From: DATKDU01 sp035512595
Lineage (GTDB): Bacteria > Planctomycetota > Planctomycetia > Pirellulales > Pirellulaceae
Assembly (NCBI GenBank): GCA_035512595.1
Contig: DATKDU010000129.1
Coordinates: forward strand, 1 to 36,782
Direction of reading: 5' to 3'
DNA: 36,782 nt
Every line of letters starts with the position of its first letter. The first letter of the stretch is position 1. Of this stretch, positions 27,788-34,751 are shown piece by piece. The position numbers were made by a program, and so were the translations under genes. The notes beneath the pieces are model-generated. The model searched no databases. It had not been told where the DNA came from and worked only from the letters and a program-made list of their open reading frames with translations.

Positions 27788-27862
27788 TAGAACGGAATTC
27801 ATTCCGTTCCTCCGCAACGACACGACTCCCCACAGCAATGAACGGAATAAATTCCGTTCTAC
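27787..27862. repeat. REP-like inverted doublet with GTAG heads between argC and argJ
   Basis: GTAGAACGGAATTCATTCCG (from 27787) and its inverted partner ending CCGTTCTAC (27840-27862) match at 22 of 23 positions. Each arm is itself a palindrome around AACGGAAT...ATTCCGTT. The doublet starts at the argC stop and ends 6 nt before the argJ ATG, so it occupies the place of an argJ ribosome site. Confidence 0.85.
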
Positions 27863-27868
27863 GACACG

Positions 27869-29062
27869 ATGACCATTCAAATACCACTCGGCTTTCGTCT
27901 GGCTGGTGTCCACGCGGGGATCAAGAAAGTCGCCGGCAAGGAAGACTTCACGCTGATCCATTGCCCCGGCGGCGCCACGGCGGCGGGCGTTTACACCCAA
28001 AATCTGGTGTATGCCGCGCCGGTTGCGTTCGACCGGCAGCGGACGCCGAGCAAGGACATTCGCGTGGTGGCGGTGAACTCCGGCAATGCCAACGCCTGCA
28101 CCGGCCAGCGGGGACTGGACGACGCGCAGCAAATGGCGGAGTTGGCCGCCGCCGCCGTCGGTGTCAACCCTTCGCAAGCACTGGTGATGTCCACCGGTGT
28201 GATCGGCGTCTATCTGCCGATGGACAAGATAGCCGCCGGAGCAAATTCCGCCGCCGCGGCACTGGGCACGGATGAGGCGGCCTTTCTCTCCGCCGCTAAG
28301 GGGATTCTAACGACCGACGCTCTTCACAAGGTCGTCTCCCGCGTCCTGTCGCTGGGTGGGCGGGAAATCCGCCTGGCCGGCATGTGCAAAGGGGCCGGCA
28401 TGATCGGCCCGCACATGGCCACGATGCTGGGGGTGTTGTTGACCGACGCGGCACTCGCGCCGGCGGATGCTCAGTCAGCCCTGAAGGCGGCGGTGGACGA
28501 GAGCTTCAACTGCATCAGCGTCGAAGGGCACATGAGCACGAACGACACGGTGCTGCTCCTGGCCAGCGGTGCGACGTCCCCGCATCCCTTGTCCGGCAAC
28601 GACGTGGCCCAATTCCGCGCCGCCCTGACGGAATTGTCGATCGAGCTGGCCAAGAAAATCCCCGACGACGGCGAGGGAGCCTCGCACCTGATTTGCCTGC
28701 GGATCGACGGCTGTCGCACGCGGGAAGACGCCCGCCGGATTGCCCAGACGATCGCCAACAGCGCCCTGGTCAAGACGGCGATTGCCGGCGGCGATCCCAA
28801 CTGGGGGCGGATTGTCTCCGGGGCGGGATACTCGGGGGTGAAGTTCGATCCGGCTGGCGTGGACCTGGTGATCAACGGCCACAAGTTGTACGAGCGCGGC
28901 GCGCCGGTGCCGTTCGACGCCAAGACCGTCTCCCAAGCCATCAAGGCGACGCGGGACACGGACATCCACCTGAAGCTGCGGGAAGGGAGCCAGGGAGTTT
29001 GCTTCTGGACGAGCGATTTGACGGTGGATTACGTCAAGTTCAACGCGGATTACACCACCTAG
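27869..29062 (+). CDS. argJ: Bifunctional ornithine acetyltransferase / N-acetylglutamate synthase
   Basis: It transfers the acetyl group from N-acetylornithine to glutamate (cyclic arginine pathway). 397 residues. Family marks are 'GVYTQNLVYAAPV', 'VNSGNANACTG', 'STGVIGVYLPM', and the self-cleavage region KGAGMIGPHMATMLG with Thr185 as the expected nucleophile that splits alpha and beta chains. Further marks are 'SVEGHMSTNDTVL' and 'DPNWGRI'. Whether it also accepts acetyl-CoA (the synthase activity) cannot be read from sequence. The ATG at 27869 has no ribosome site because a REP doublet sits directly upstream; coupling to argC or leaderless translation is possible. mutM follows 23 nt downstream. 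Confidence 0.95.
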   Translation: MTIQIPLGFRLAGVHAGIKKVAGKEDFTLIHCPGGATAAGVYTQNLVYAAPVAFDRQRTPSKDIRVVAVNSGNANACTGQRGLDDAQQMAELAAAAVGVNPSQALVMSTGVIGVYLPMDKIAAGANSAAAALGTDEAAFLSAAKGILTTDALHKVVSRVLSLGGREIRLAGMCKGAGMIGPHMATMLGVLLTDAALAPADAQSALKAAVDESFNCISVEGHMSTNDTVLLLASGATSPHPLSGNDVAQFRAALTELSIELAKKIPDDGEGASHLICLRIDGCRTREDARRIAQTIANSALVKTAIAGGDPNWGRIVSGAGYSGVKFDPAGVDLVINGHKLYERGAPVPFDAKTVSQAIKATRDTDIHLKLREGSQGVCFWTSDLTVDYVKFNADYTT

Positions 29063-29085
29063 CGTTCCTCGTATTTCGCCCTTTC

Positions 29086-29922
29086 ATGCCTGAGCTTCCC
29101 GAAGTCGAAACGATGCGCCGCGGCATTCTGGGCGCTATCGGCGGGAAAATCATCGGGGCCAGCCGCGTTCGCTGTCGTCGGCGACCGATCGCCATCACCC
29201 CGAATCTGCCGGCAATCAGGCGGCGGCTGCTTGGCCAGGCAATTGCCGATGTCGGGCGATTGGGGAAGCGGGTTGTGATTCATGTTTCCAGCGGCGATGC
29301 CCTGGTGCTCGAGCCTCGGATGACCGGGCTGGTGCTGGTGGCTGATCCACCGAGCCTGGAGCATCTGCGATTCCGCATCGATCTGGCGGGCGCGGCGGTG
29401 CCGACGATCTGGTATTGGGACCGCCGAGGCCTGGGAAGCGTCCGCCTTTGGTCTGCCGGTGAGCTGGCGCAGCAGTTCGGCACCGGCAGACTTGGTCCCG
29501 ATGCACTGTCCTTGTCGGCGGAAGAGTTGGCCGCACGATTCAAAGCGAGCCGCCGGGCGGTCAAGGTCGCGCTCCTCGACCAGCGGGCACTGGCCGGCGT
29601 CGGCAACCTGTACGCCTCGGAAATCCTTCACCTGGCGGGGATTCACCCGGCGCGGCGCTGCTGCCGTTTGTCCGCAGCGCAGTGGGAGGCGATTCACGCT
29701 CGGCTCCGCGAAGTACTGCTGGACGCGATCGCCCACGAAGGCTCGACCCTGTCCGACGGCACCTATCGCAACGCGCTCAACGAAGCGGGCGGCTATCAGA
29801 ACCACCACCGGGTCTACGACCGGGCTGGAGTGGTGTGCCGGCAATGCTCCCGCGGGATCATCCGCCGCATCATCCAGGCGCAGCGCTCGACATTTTATTG
29901 CCCGCGGTGCCAGCGAGCCTAG
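29086..29922 (+). CDS. mutM: Formamidopyrimidine-DNA glycosylase
   Basis: A base-excision repair glycosylase/AP lyase for 8-oxoguanine and formamidopyrimidines. 278 residues, usual for the family. The mature N-terminus is MPELPEVETMRRG with catalytic Pro2 and Glu3, and the conserved lysine region is 'RLGKRVVIH'. The H2TH segment reads 'LLDQRALAGVGNLYASEIL'. The C-terminal zinc finger has Cys251, Cys254, Cys272 and Cys275. The same frame is open upstream to 28384 across argJ, but Pro2 chemistry fixes the start at 29086. It follows argJ by 23 nt. A GTCCAAA heptamer hairpin begins right after the stop. Confidence 0.95.
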   Translation: MPELPEVETMRRGILGAIGGKIIGASRVRCRRRPIAITPNLPAIRRRLLGQAIADVGRLGKRVVIHVSSGDALVLEPRMTGLVLVADPPSLEHLRFRIDLAGAAVPTIWYWDRRGLGSVRLWSAGELAQQFGTGRLGPDALSLSAEELAARFKASRRAVKVALLDQRALAGVGNLYASEILHLAGIHPARRCCRLSAAQWEAIHARLREVLLDAIAHEGSTLSDGTYRNALNEAGGYQNHHRVYDRAGVVCRQCSRGIIRRIIQAQRSTFYCPRCQRA

Positions 29923-29923
29923 A

Positions 29924-29982
29924 GTCCAAAGTCCAAAGTCCAAAGTTGTCAACGTCGTCGGTTCTGACTTTGGACTTTAGAC
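29924..29982. repeat. GTCCAAA heptamer hairpin between convergent mutM and tadG-like gene
   Basis: Three GTCCAAA units (29924-29944) face GACTTTGGACTTTAGAC (29966-29982). It sits exactly in the gap between two convergent genes, so it could serve as a bidirectional terminator, although no clear U-tract is present. Confidence 0.8.
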
Positions 29983-29987
29983 CCTTC

Positions 29988-31277
29988 CTACGGTCCCGGA
30001 CAGATGAACCGATCGACCCGGATCAGCTTGGGCCGCCGCGTGACGCAGTCGTAGACGGCAATCGTCTTGGCCGACACGCAGTAGTCGTCGTTGAACGCAC
30101 ACAGGCAGCGGCACAGGGGGGAGACGTTGACCGTGGCCTGCGCCCGAACGGCGAATTCGAGGCCGGCCCCGCCGATCCGCACGTACGACTGGCCGTTGTT
30201 GTTCGTCGCTGCGGTCGGCGGGCATGGGAGGTCGGGAATCAGCGTCGGGTGAACGATGAACGAGGGGCACAGGCCGCCGATCTGCCGCGGATTGAGGCAA
30301 TCGTTCTTGCTCTCGGTGTTGTCGAACATCGATCCCGCGGCCGTCGTGCCGTTGCTGAAGTAGACGGTGACCAGGGCGCCGATCTGGCCGATTTCATCGC
30401 CGTCGATCTGGGCGTTTCCTACTGGGCGGGCATGCACCTCGGCGCCGAACCGCATCCGGTCGCAGACTTCGAAGCCGGCGTCGGAGCCACCGTCGGGATC
30501 GTTGTCGGCAAAGAACTCAATCGTCAGAATCCACGGGGGGCCGATCGTGAACTGGATTTGGTTGGCCGGGTCAGTGAAACCAAATACGTCGGCCTGGCTG
30601 TTGCTCGAGTTGTCGCGGACCTTGTTATTGGCCAGGCCGTCCACGAGGTTTTCGGATAGCGTGGGAGTGCCGTCGAAGACGGCGGTGTCCCCCGCATTGG
30701 GCCGGACGTTGATTTCCACCTTGGTGATCAAGAGCCCCGCAGGTGCCGGCGGATCGGTCTGATGAAAGGCGATGCCCCATTCATTGTTCAGCGCGGTCTG
30801 CAAGTTCCCTTCCTCCGATGCATCGACGAGAACTTCCCCGGCCGCACAACTCGGCCGCACGCCGGCATTAAACGTGACTGGAAAGTCGGGGTCGTCGCGA
30901 GTGATCGCGCCGAAGATCAGGTTGCCGTCGGGCGGCGGCCCTTGCACCACGTCGCACAGCTTGTTCTGGTTGACGCCCCCGGTGACCGGATCGTAATTGT
31001 CGGCAATCTGCACGCGGAAGCCGCGCATGCGGTTCAAGTTGGCGTATTCGATGCCGACTTCGCGGGGGATGAGCGTGTCGCCGCCATTGGCGTCCCCCCA
31101 TTCCTTGACCGCAGCCAAGGCCGCCGCCTCCAATGCATTTTCCAGCTCGACCCGCGCCAGCCATTGCTGGGCGATGTTGATCACGAAACAGAACAGGATC
31201 AGCAGCACCGGCAGGGTGGCAATCAGCCAAATCGTGGCGCTGCCGCGACGGTCCGTTGGTTTCAAAGTTCGTGGCAT
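29988..31277 (-). CDS. TadG-like exported protein of a Tad/Flp pilus-type system
   Basis: This 429-residue protein has a short basic N-terminus 'DRRGSATIWLIATLPVLLIL' typical of TadE/TadG-like pseudopilins: a membrane helix at about 14-36, then 'QQWLARVELENALEAAALAAV', the usual TadG alpha segment. The remaining ~370 residues are outside the membrane, beta-rich, with many cysteines (for example 'SPLCRCLCAFNDDYC'). This suggests disulfides or metal binding. The role is inferred: a minor component or assembly factor of a Tad pilus. It follows the TadE gene on the same strand with a 67-nt gap that is nearly all heptamer repeat. No Tad ATPase or secretin is present in the window. Confidence 0.8.
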   Translation of the reverse strand: MPRTLKPTDRRGSATIWLIATLPVLLILFCFVINIAQQWLARVELENALEAAALAAVKEWGDANGGDTLIPREVGIEYANLNRMRGFRVQIADNYDPVTGGVNQNKLCDVVQGPPPDGNLIFGAITRDDPDFPVTFNAGVRPSCAAGEVLVDASEEGNLQTALNNEWGIAFHQTDPPAPAGLLITKVEINVRPNAGDTAVFDGTPTLSENLVDGLANNKVRDNSSNSQADVFGFTDPANQIQFTIGPPWILTIEFFADNDPDGGSDAGFEVCDRMRFGAEVHARPVGNAQIDGDEIGQIGALVTVYFSNGTTAAGSMFDNTESKNDCLNPRQIGGLCPSFIVHPTLIPDLPCPPTAATNNNGQSYVRIGGAGLEFAVRAQATVNVSPLCRCLCAFNDDYCVSAKTIAVYDCVTRRPKLIRVDRFICPGP

Positions 31278-31284
31278 CGTTCAG

Positions 31285-31344
31285 TGTTTTCTGTTTTCTG
31301 ACCTCTGACCTCCACTCACCACTCACCACTCACCACTCACCACC
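31285..31344. repeat. Mixed heptamer arrays between tadE and tadG-like genes
   Basis: TGTTTTC x2, TGACCTC x2 and CACTCAC x4 run head to tail in seven-base register. It shows that units of different sequence can follow each other while the period of seven is kept. It ends at the tadE stop codon. Confidence 0.85.
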
Positions 31345-31881
31345 TCACGGCGTCCCAATCTCGCAGCGGAAAATCGTCGTGCTGTGAAACGCCTGCTCGG
31401 CGCTAAACAGATTGCACCCAAACAGCGTCAATCCGCTGGGCACGACCTCGCTCAAAGGAACGGTGAGCGTCAGCCGGACGTAGCGGCCGGTGGGAATTTC
31501 GTCAGCGGGCAGCGGCACAAAGTCCTCGCAGCCGCATGGCTCCCCTTGGGTGGATTCGAGGACTTCCTGAATCAGCGGATCGGCCGTGTTGTGCTCCAGG
31601 CGGATGTGGCACCAGTCGATGCACGAGCTTTGCAGTTGTTGCTCGATCGCCTCGATGACTTTCAGCGGCACCGGATCGCCCGTGCTGAATGCCGGGAGCG
31701 TGGCCAGTTCGCTGGCTCGCTCGGCCCCGACGCGCGAGGCGAGCGCCACCTGCTGGAGGTTGGCGAACATCACGCCAAATTCGATCAGGCCGATCGTCAC
31801 CAGCAGCAGCACCGGCAGCACGAGGATCATCTCCAGCGTGGCTGCACCTCGGCGGCGACTTGGCGATTGCGTCGATTCCAT
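31345..31881 (-). CDS. TadE-like pseudopilin
   Basis: 178 residues from the ATG at 31881, with GGAGA 7 nt upstream. The N-terminus 'SRRRGAATLEMILVLPVLLL' is the TadE signature: basic leader, Gly before the processing site, Glu in the hydrophobic helix ('LIEFGVMFANLQQVALASRVGAERASE' continues it, in parts). The rest is a small extracellular domain with paired cysteines ('CIDWC', 'CGCEDF'). It is first in a two-gene minus operon with the TadG-like gene. An in-frame extension to 32166 covers the upstream region and shows no family features, so it is rejected. A sigma54-like site lies about 60 bp upstream. Confidence 0.85.
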   Translation of the reverse strand: MESTQSPSRRRGAATLEMILVLPVLLLVTIGLIEFGVMFANLQQVALASRVGAERASELATLPAFSTGDPVPLKVIEAIEQQLQSSCIDWCHIRLEHNTADPLIQEVLESTQGEPCGCEDFVPLPADEIPTGRYVRLTLTVPLSEVVPSGLTLFGCNLFSAEQAFHSTTIFRCEIGTP

Positions 31882-32331
31882 CAAGGGTCTCCAGGGCGGA
31901 CTCGTCAAGCGCACTTTTGCGCTTGGGGGTACAGGTTCCCAAAGCAAACAAAGTGCCGTGGCCTGCCGCGCGGAGGGGCGAGCCGTTACGGTCGGCACAA
32001 CCGCTACCTGCTGCTCGAGCACGACGCGCCAAGCGGATCTGGCCGCCATGAGGCGCGCCGGCCCGTTTACCGGCGGCAACATCGCGTATCGGATTGGCAG
32101 CATGATGTCGGCGCACGTGGGACGGCGGCCCTGCGACGTGACGAGTCGCTCCTGTCGCGGTGTCACGCGGAAAAATCGCGAAAATGCCGCCGCCGGCCGG
32201 CGTCGGCGGCGCTCCGCCGGTCCGTTTAGTTCGGTGGCAACGAGCGAGTGCGGCGAGAAAAGGCCGCGGCGCGGGACTTGCTTGAATCACCCGTGCCAAG
32301 ACTCCTTAGCGCTTCGCCGGTAACTCGCCTT
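31882..32331. other. 450-bp divergent intergenic region between the two tad-like gene pairs
   Basis: No credible gene is seen. It holds a small perfect hairpin AAGCGC-ACTTTT-GCGCTT (about 31908-31925) in the predicted leader of the tadE gene, a sigma54-like site (31943-31958), and G+C-rich inverted stretches near 32192-32225 (GCCGCCGCCGGCCGGCG and nearby). Several ORFs cross the region in both directions but none has family motifs. Confidence 0.6.
31943..31958 (-). promoter_or_regulatory. Possible sigma54 (-24/-12) promoter of tadE
   Basis: On the minus strand CGGCACTTTGTTTGCT matches the consensus TGGCAC-N5-TTGCW at most key positions, with GG and GC separated by the required 10 nt. Transcription would start near 31932, about 50 nt before the tadE ATG. 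No enhancer site was identified. Confidence 0.35.
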
Positions 32332-32820
32332 ATGTCCGCCACTCTTGCAACTCGACAGCACCGCCGCCGCGGCGCACTGACGATCGAATTCTTGCTGGTC
32401 TTTCTGATCCTGGTCCTGGCGGTCTTTGCTTCGTTCCAGTTCGGAATCGCCATGGTCATCCGCCAGGCGATCAGCCATTCGGCCACCGTCGCCGCTCGCG
32501 AGGCGGGAAAACTCGCCGATGCCGACGAGTTGGTTGAGGTCGTCAACCAGATTCTTTGCGTTCACCAACTCGCAGTCGGGGACGACGTGACGGTGATTCT
32601 CGAAGACCCGCAGAATCTTGACGAGCCGATTGCCATCCGCGGTAACGTGGCCTGCGACCCGCCCGCCGAGCCGATTCTGATTCCCAATGCCATTCGCGTC
32701 ACCGTCTGCGTGCGGATCGATTCGGCCCCGTTCTACAACGCCTTGACCTGCTACGGCATCGACTTCACCGGCAAGCATTTTCGATTCAGCTCGGTGGTGC
32801 TCAAAGAAGTGAATTTGTAA
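32332..32820 (+). CDS. TadE-like pseudopilin, second copy
   Basis: 162 residues from the ATG at 32332. The N-terminus 'HRRRGALTIEFLLVFLILVL' has the basic leader, Gly and the Glu at +5 expected for prepilin-peptidase substrates of the TadE type. One membrane helix (about 17-42) is followed by 'RQAISHSATVAAREAGKLA' and a small beta-rich domain with two spaced cysteines ('ILCVHQ', 'NVACDPP', also 'VCVRI', 'LTCYG'). The longer frame from 32248 adds a region without features. It is followed by the 61-residue pilin-like gene after 12 nt and is probably co-transcribed with it. Confidence 0.8.
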   Translation: MSATLATRQHRRRGALTIEFLLVFLILVLAVFASFQFGIAMVIRQAISHSATVAAREAGKLADADELVEVVNQILCVHQLAVGDDVTVILEDPQNLDEPIAIRGNVACDPPAEPILIPNAIRVTVCVRIDSAPFYNALTCYGIDFTGKHFRFSSVVLKEVNL

Positions 32821-32832
32821 GGAACTTTTCCG

Positions 32833-33018
32833 ATGAACAGCACGCGTCGTTCGCTCAAGCGCAACCGCCGCCGCGGCTTCTTGACGATCGAATGGATCAT
32901 CCTGGTGACGGTCGTCGTCATCGGTACGATTGCCGCGGTGGGGCTGATCCGCAACCGGCTGATCGAGGAGTACCAGGAGCTGACGCAGTCGATCTGCGAG
33001 ACGAATTTGTGCGACTGA
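32833..33018 (+). CDS. Very short Flp-pilin-like prepilin
   Basis: 61 residues: a basic leader with 'RRRGFLTIEWIILV' giving the prepilin cleavage context G|FLTIE (Glu at +5), one hydrophobic helix to about residue 40, then 'RNRLIEEYQELTQSICETN' and a C-terminal Cys-Asp. After processing it would be about 46 residues, the size of Flp-type major pilins. AAGGAA lies 7-8 nt before the ATG and the preceding TadE-like gene ends 12 nt upstream, so this small ORF is supported. It may be the pilus subunit or a minor pseudopilin; which is not decided by sequence. Confidence 0.75.
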   Translation: MNSTRRSLKRNRRRGFLTIEWIILVTVVVIGTIAAVGLIRNRLIEEYQELTQSICETNLCD

Positions 33019-33024
33019 TGCAGT

Positions 33025-33133
33025 GCACTCGCTCCGCGAATGCACGAGTCGCGCTGCTTCTGAGATTTGGGGACGATCCCGTAGCAACTCCGCGATGGGG
33101 TCCATTTGGGCACTCGCGGAGCGAGTGCCCTAC
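33025..33133. repeat. REP-like inverted doublet overlapping the asparaginase stop
   Basis: GCACTCGCTCCGCGAATGC (33025-33043) is the reverse complement, one mismatch, of the palindromic right unit GCACTCGCGGAGCGAGTGC (33110-33128). The right unit ends in CCCTAC, that is a GTAG head on the minus strand. That GTAG supplies the TAG stop of the asparaginase gene (33130-33132). Confidence 0.78.
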
Positions 33134-34110
33134 TTTCCCAGCGTCACCACCCGCTTTCCCCGCCAATCGGCGAAGGCGCGGGCCAGGCCGGCGGTCGTGG
33201 TCTCGGCGGCGATGTTGCCGTCCTTGTCGAGCGCGATGATGCCGCCGTCCCCGGGCTTGAGCTTCTCGGTCAAGACGGCGTGCAATGCCTTGTCCACCGG
33301 CTCTTTCAGGTACGCCATCCGCGCTGAGACATGGAACGCCACGGCGTGGCGGATGAATTCCTCCCCCGTGCCGGTGCAGGAGACGCCGCAAGTCGCATTG
33401 TCGGCATACGTTCCCGCACCAATGACCGGCGAGTCGCCAACGCGGCCAAATCGCTTGTTCGTCAGGCCGCCCGTGCTCGTCCCGGCGGCCAGATTGCCGT
33501 GGGAATCGAGGGCCACGCAGCCGACGGTGCCTGGGCCCGGCTTTGCGTTTCCTTTGGCTTTGGATTCCTCTTCCTTGGCCTTCTGCCAGCTTTCGTGCGC
33601 CCTTTGCGTGAAGAAGTACTTTGGATCGACGCGCTCCACCTTCATCTCGTCCGCGAACTTCTCCGCGCCGTCGGACGTGAGCAGCACGTGCCGCGTTTTG
33701 GTCATCACGAGCCGCGACAGGGAGATCGGATTTTTCACCGTCCGCACGGCGGCCACCGCCCCGCACGCATTCGTCCGGCCGTCCATGATCGACGCATCCA
33801 GCTCATGGCCTCCGGCCGCATTGAAGACCGCGCCGCGGCCGGCATTGAACAGCGGATCGTCTTCCAGCACGCGGATCACCTGCTCGACCGCGTCGAGGCT
33901 CGCGCCGCCGTCCTTGAGGATCTTGATACCGACGTCGAGCGCCTTGCCCAGCGACTCCTCCTTCTGCCGCTTCTCGTCGGCAGTCAGCTTCTCGCTGCTG
34001 GAGCCCGCGCCGCCGTGCAGGATGATGGCGTATTTGCGCGTGGCCTCCTGAGCGGCGGCGGCCAAGGGGAGCACAAGCAGCGCGAGGACGAGGCAGATGG
34101 GGCGTAACAT
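33130..34110 (-). CDS. Exported isoaspartyl peptidase / plant-type L-asparaginase (Ntn hydrolase)
   Basis: 326 residues with a signal peptide of about 20 residues (LVLALLVLPLAAAAQ), so it is probably periplasmic. It then has the family start 'YAIILHGGAG', 'DAVEQVIRVLEDDPLFNAGRGAVFN' in parts, and 'ELDASIMDG'. The autoproteolytic site is GPG|TVGCVALD, with Thr195 as the new N-terminal nucleophile of the beta chain. 'AAGTSTGGLTNKRFGRVGDSP' and 'GTGEEFIRHAVA' complete the substrate pocket. It removes isoaspartyl dipeptides and/or hydrolyses asparagine. The export signal is less usual than the cytoplasmic forms. The stop codon lies within a REP-like repeat. It is divergent from the DUF1549 gene at 34752. 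Confidence 0.93.
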   Translation of the reverse strand: MLRPICLVLALLVLPLAAAAQEATRKYAIILHGGAGSSSEKLTADEKRQKEESLGKALDVGIKILKDGGASLDAVEQVIRVLEDDPLFNAGRGAVFNAAGGHELDASIMDGRTNACGAVAAVRTVKNPISLSRLVMTKTRHVLLTSDGAEKFADEMKVERVDPKYFFTQRAHESWQKAKEEESKAKGNAKPGPGTVGCVALDSHGNLAAGTSTGGLTNKRFGRVGDSPVIGAGTYADNATCGVSCTGTGEEFIRHAVAFHVSARMAYLKEPVDKALHAVLTEKLKPGDGGIIALDKDGNIAAETTTAGLARAFADWRGKRVVTLGK

Positions 34111-34751
34111 GGGACAGTGAATGAGTGGAGGCAGGCGGCGCGGCAGAACCTCGCGTTAGTGTGTTGTCAGGCGAACCCTGGGAGCAAGAGGGCAAAGGGG
34201 CGGGCGCGAACATTGCCGCTTCGCACCTCATCGCTGCCGATCTGGCTGGCTGGCGTAGTCATAGCAGGGCAGACGGCGTGAAAGCCCGGGGCGTCGGTAC
34301 CGCAAGCCTGGCGGACGTCTTTGGCCACGTTGTTCAAAGACTTGTCGGCTAAGTTCGTGCGATTTCTTCGCATTCAGCCGTTTCTCCTGACCCGTAAGGG
34401 AACTTCATCCGCCCTTCCGGGGAAATTTGGGAATGTGGAAGTGATTTCCGAAAATCTACCACCCAACGCGTCCGGTTTTCAACTCGTTCCGTGCTTAGAG
34501 AGGTAGAGCATTACAAATTCACGAGGCAACCACCGCCGCCGGTAACGAACTCTACCTAAAACACGACGAAAATTGCGACCTGCTACCTCGACAGGCCGCA
34601 ACCTATGCCGCGGGTCTCCTGTGTTACCGCGAACCCCAACAGCCAGGAGGCCCGCGGTCTTTTCGTTTTGTCCCGCGTTTTCCGCCGTTTCGAGGTTTGC
34701 TTGCGGTTTGACGCAACACGCCAAGGGCTGGTCTGCCTAAACTGAAGCCTT
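34111..34751. other. 641-bp non-coding region, candidate structured RNA or leader
   Basis: No credible gene is seen; the small ORFs here have no family signal. On the plus strand it contains a GGAAAT/ATTTCC stem (34421-34426 with 34444-34449), an 8-bp stem AGGTAGAG/CTCTACCT (34501-34508 with 34550-34557), a competing partner TGCTACCT (34581-34588) for the same left strand, and a strong terminator hairpin (34608-34670). It is less G+C-rich than the neighbouring genes. It could be an sRNA gene or an attenuated leader of the DUF1549 gene 81 nt downstream of the terminator. Confidence 0.5.
34608..34670 (+). terminator. Strong intrinsic terminator without an upstream gene
   Basis: A 14-bp stem (13 Watson-Crick pairs, one G-U): CCGCGGGTCTCCTG (34608-34621) with CAGGAGGCCCGCGG (34644-34657), a 22-nt loop, then TCTTTTCGTTTTG. 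Only the plus direction has the T-rich tail. The nearest upstream gene is on the opposite strand, pointing away. Confidence 0.7.

Noticed and set aside
28384..29085. Upstream extension of the mutM frame across argJ
   Set aside because: MutM needs Pro2 as the N-terminal nucleophile, which fixes the start at 29086; the extension is an alternate frame of argJ.
29924..29982. GTCCAAA hairpin as a classical intrinsic terminator
   Set aside because: The stem is A+T-rich and lacks a T-tract on either side; kept as a repeat with only a possible termination role.
31384..32229. 281-codon plus-strand ORF opposite tadE
   Set aside because: Shadow of tadE and of the non-coding divergent region, no motifs.
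33331..34107. 258-codon plus-strand ORF opposite the asparaginase gene
   Set aside because: The minus product has signal peptide, autoproteolysis site and all family motifs; the plus ORF is antisense noise.
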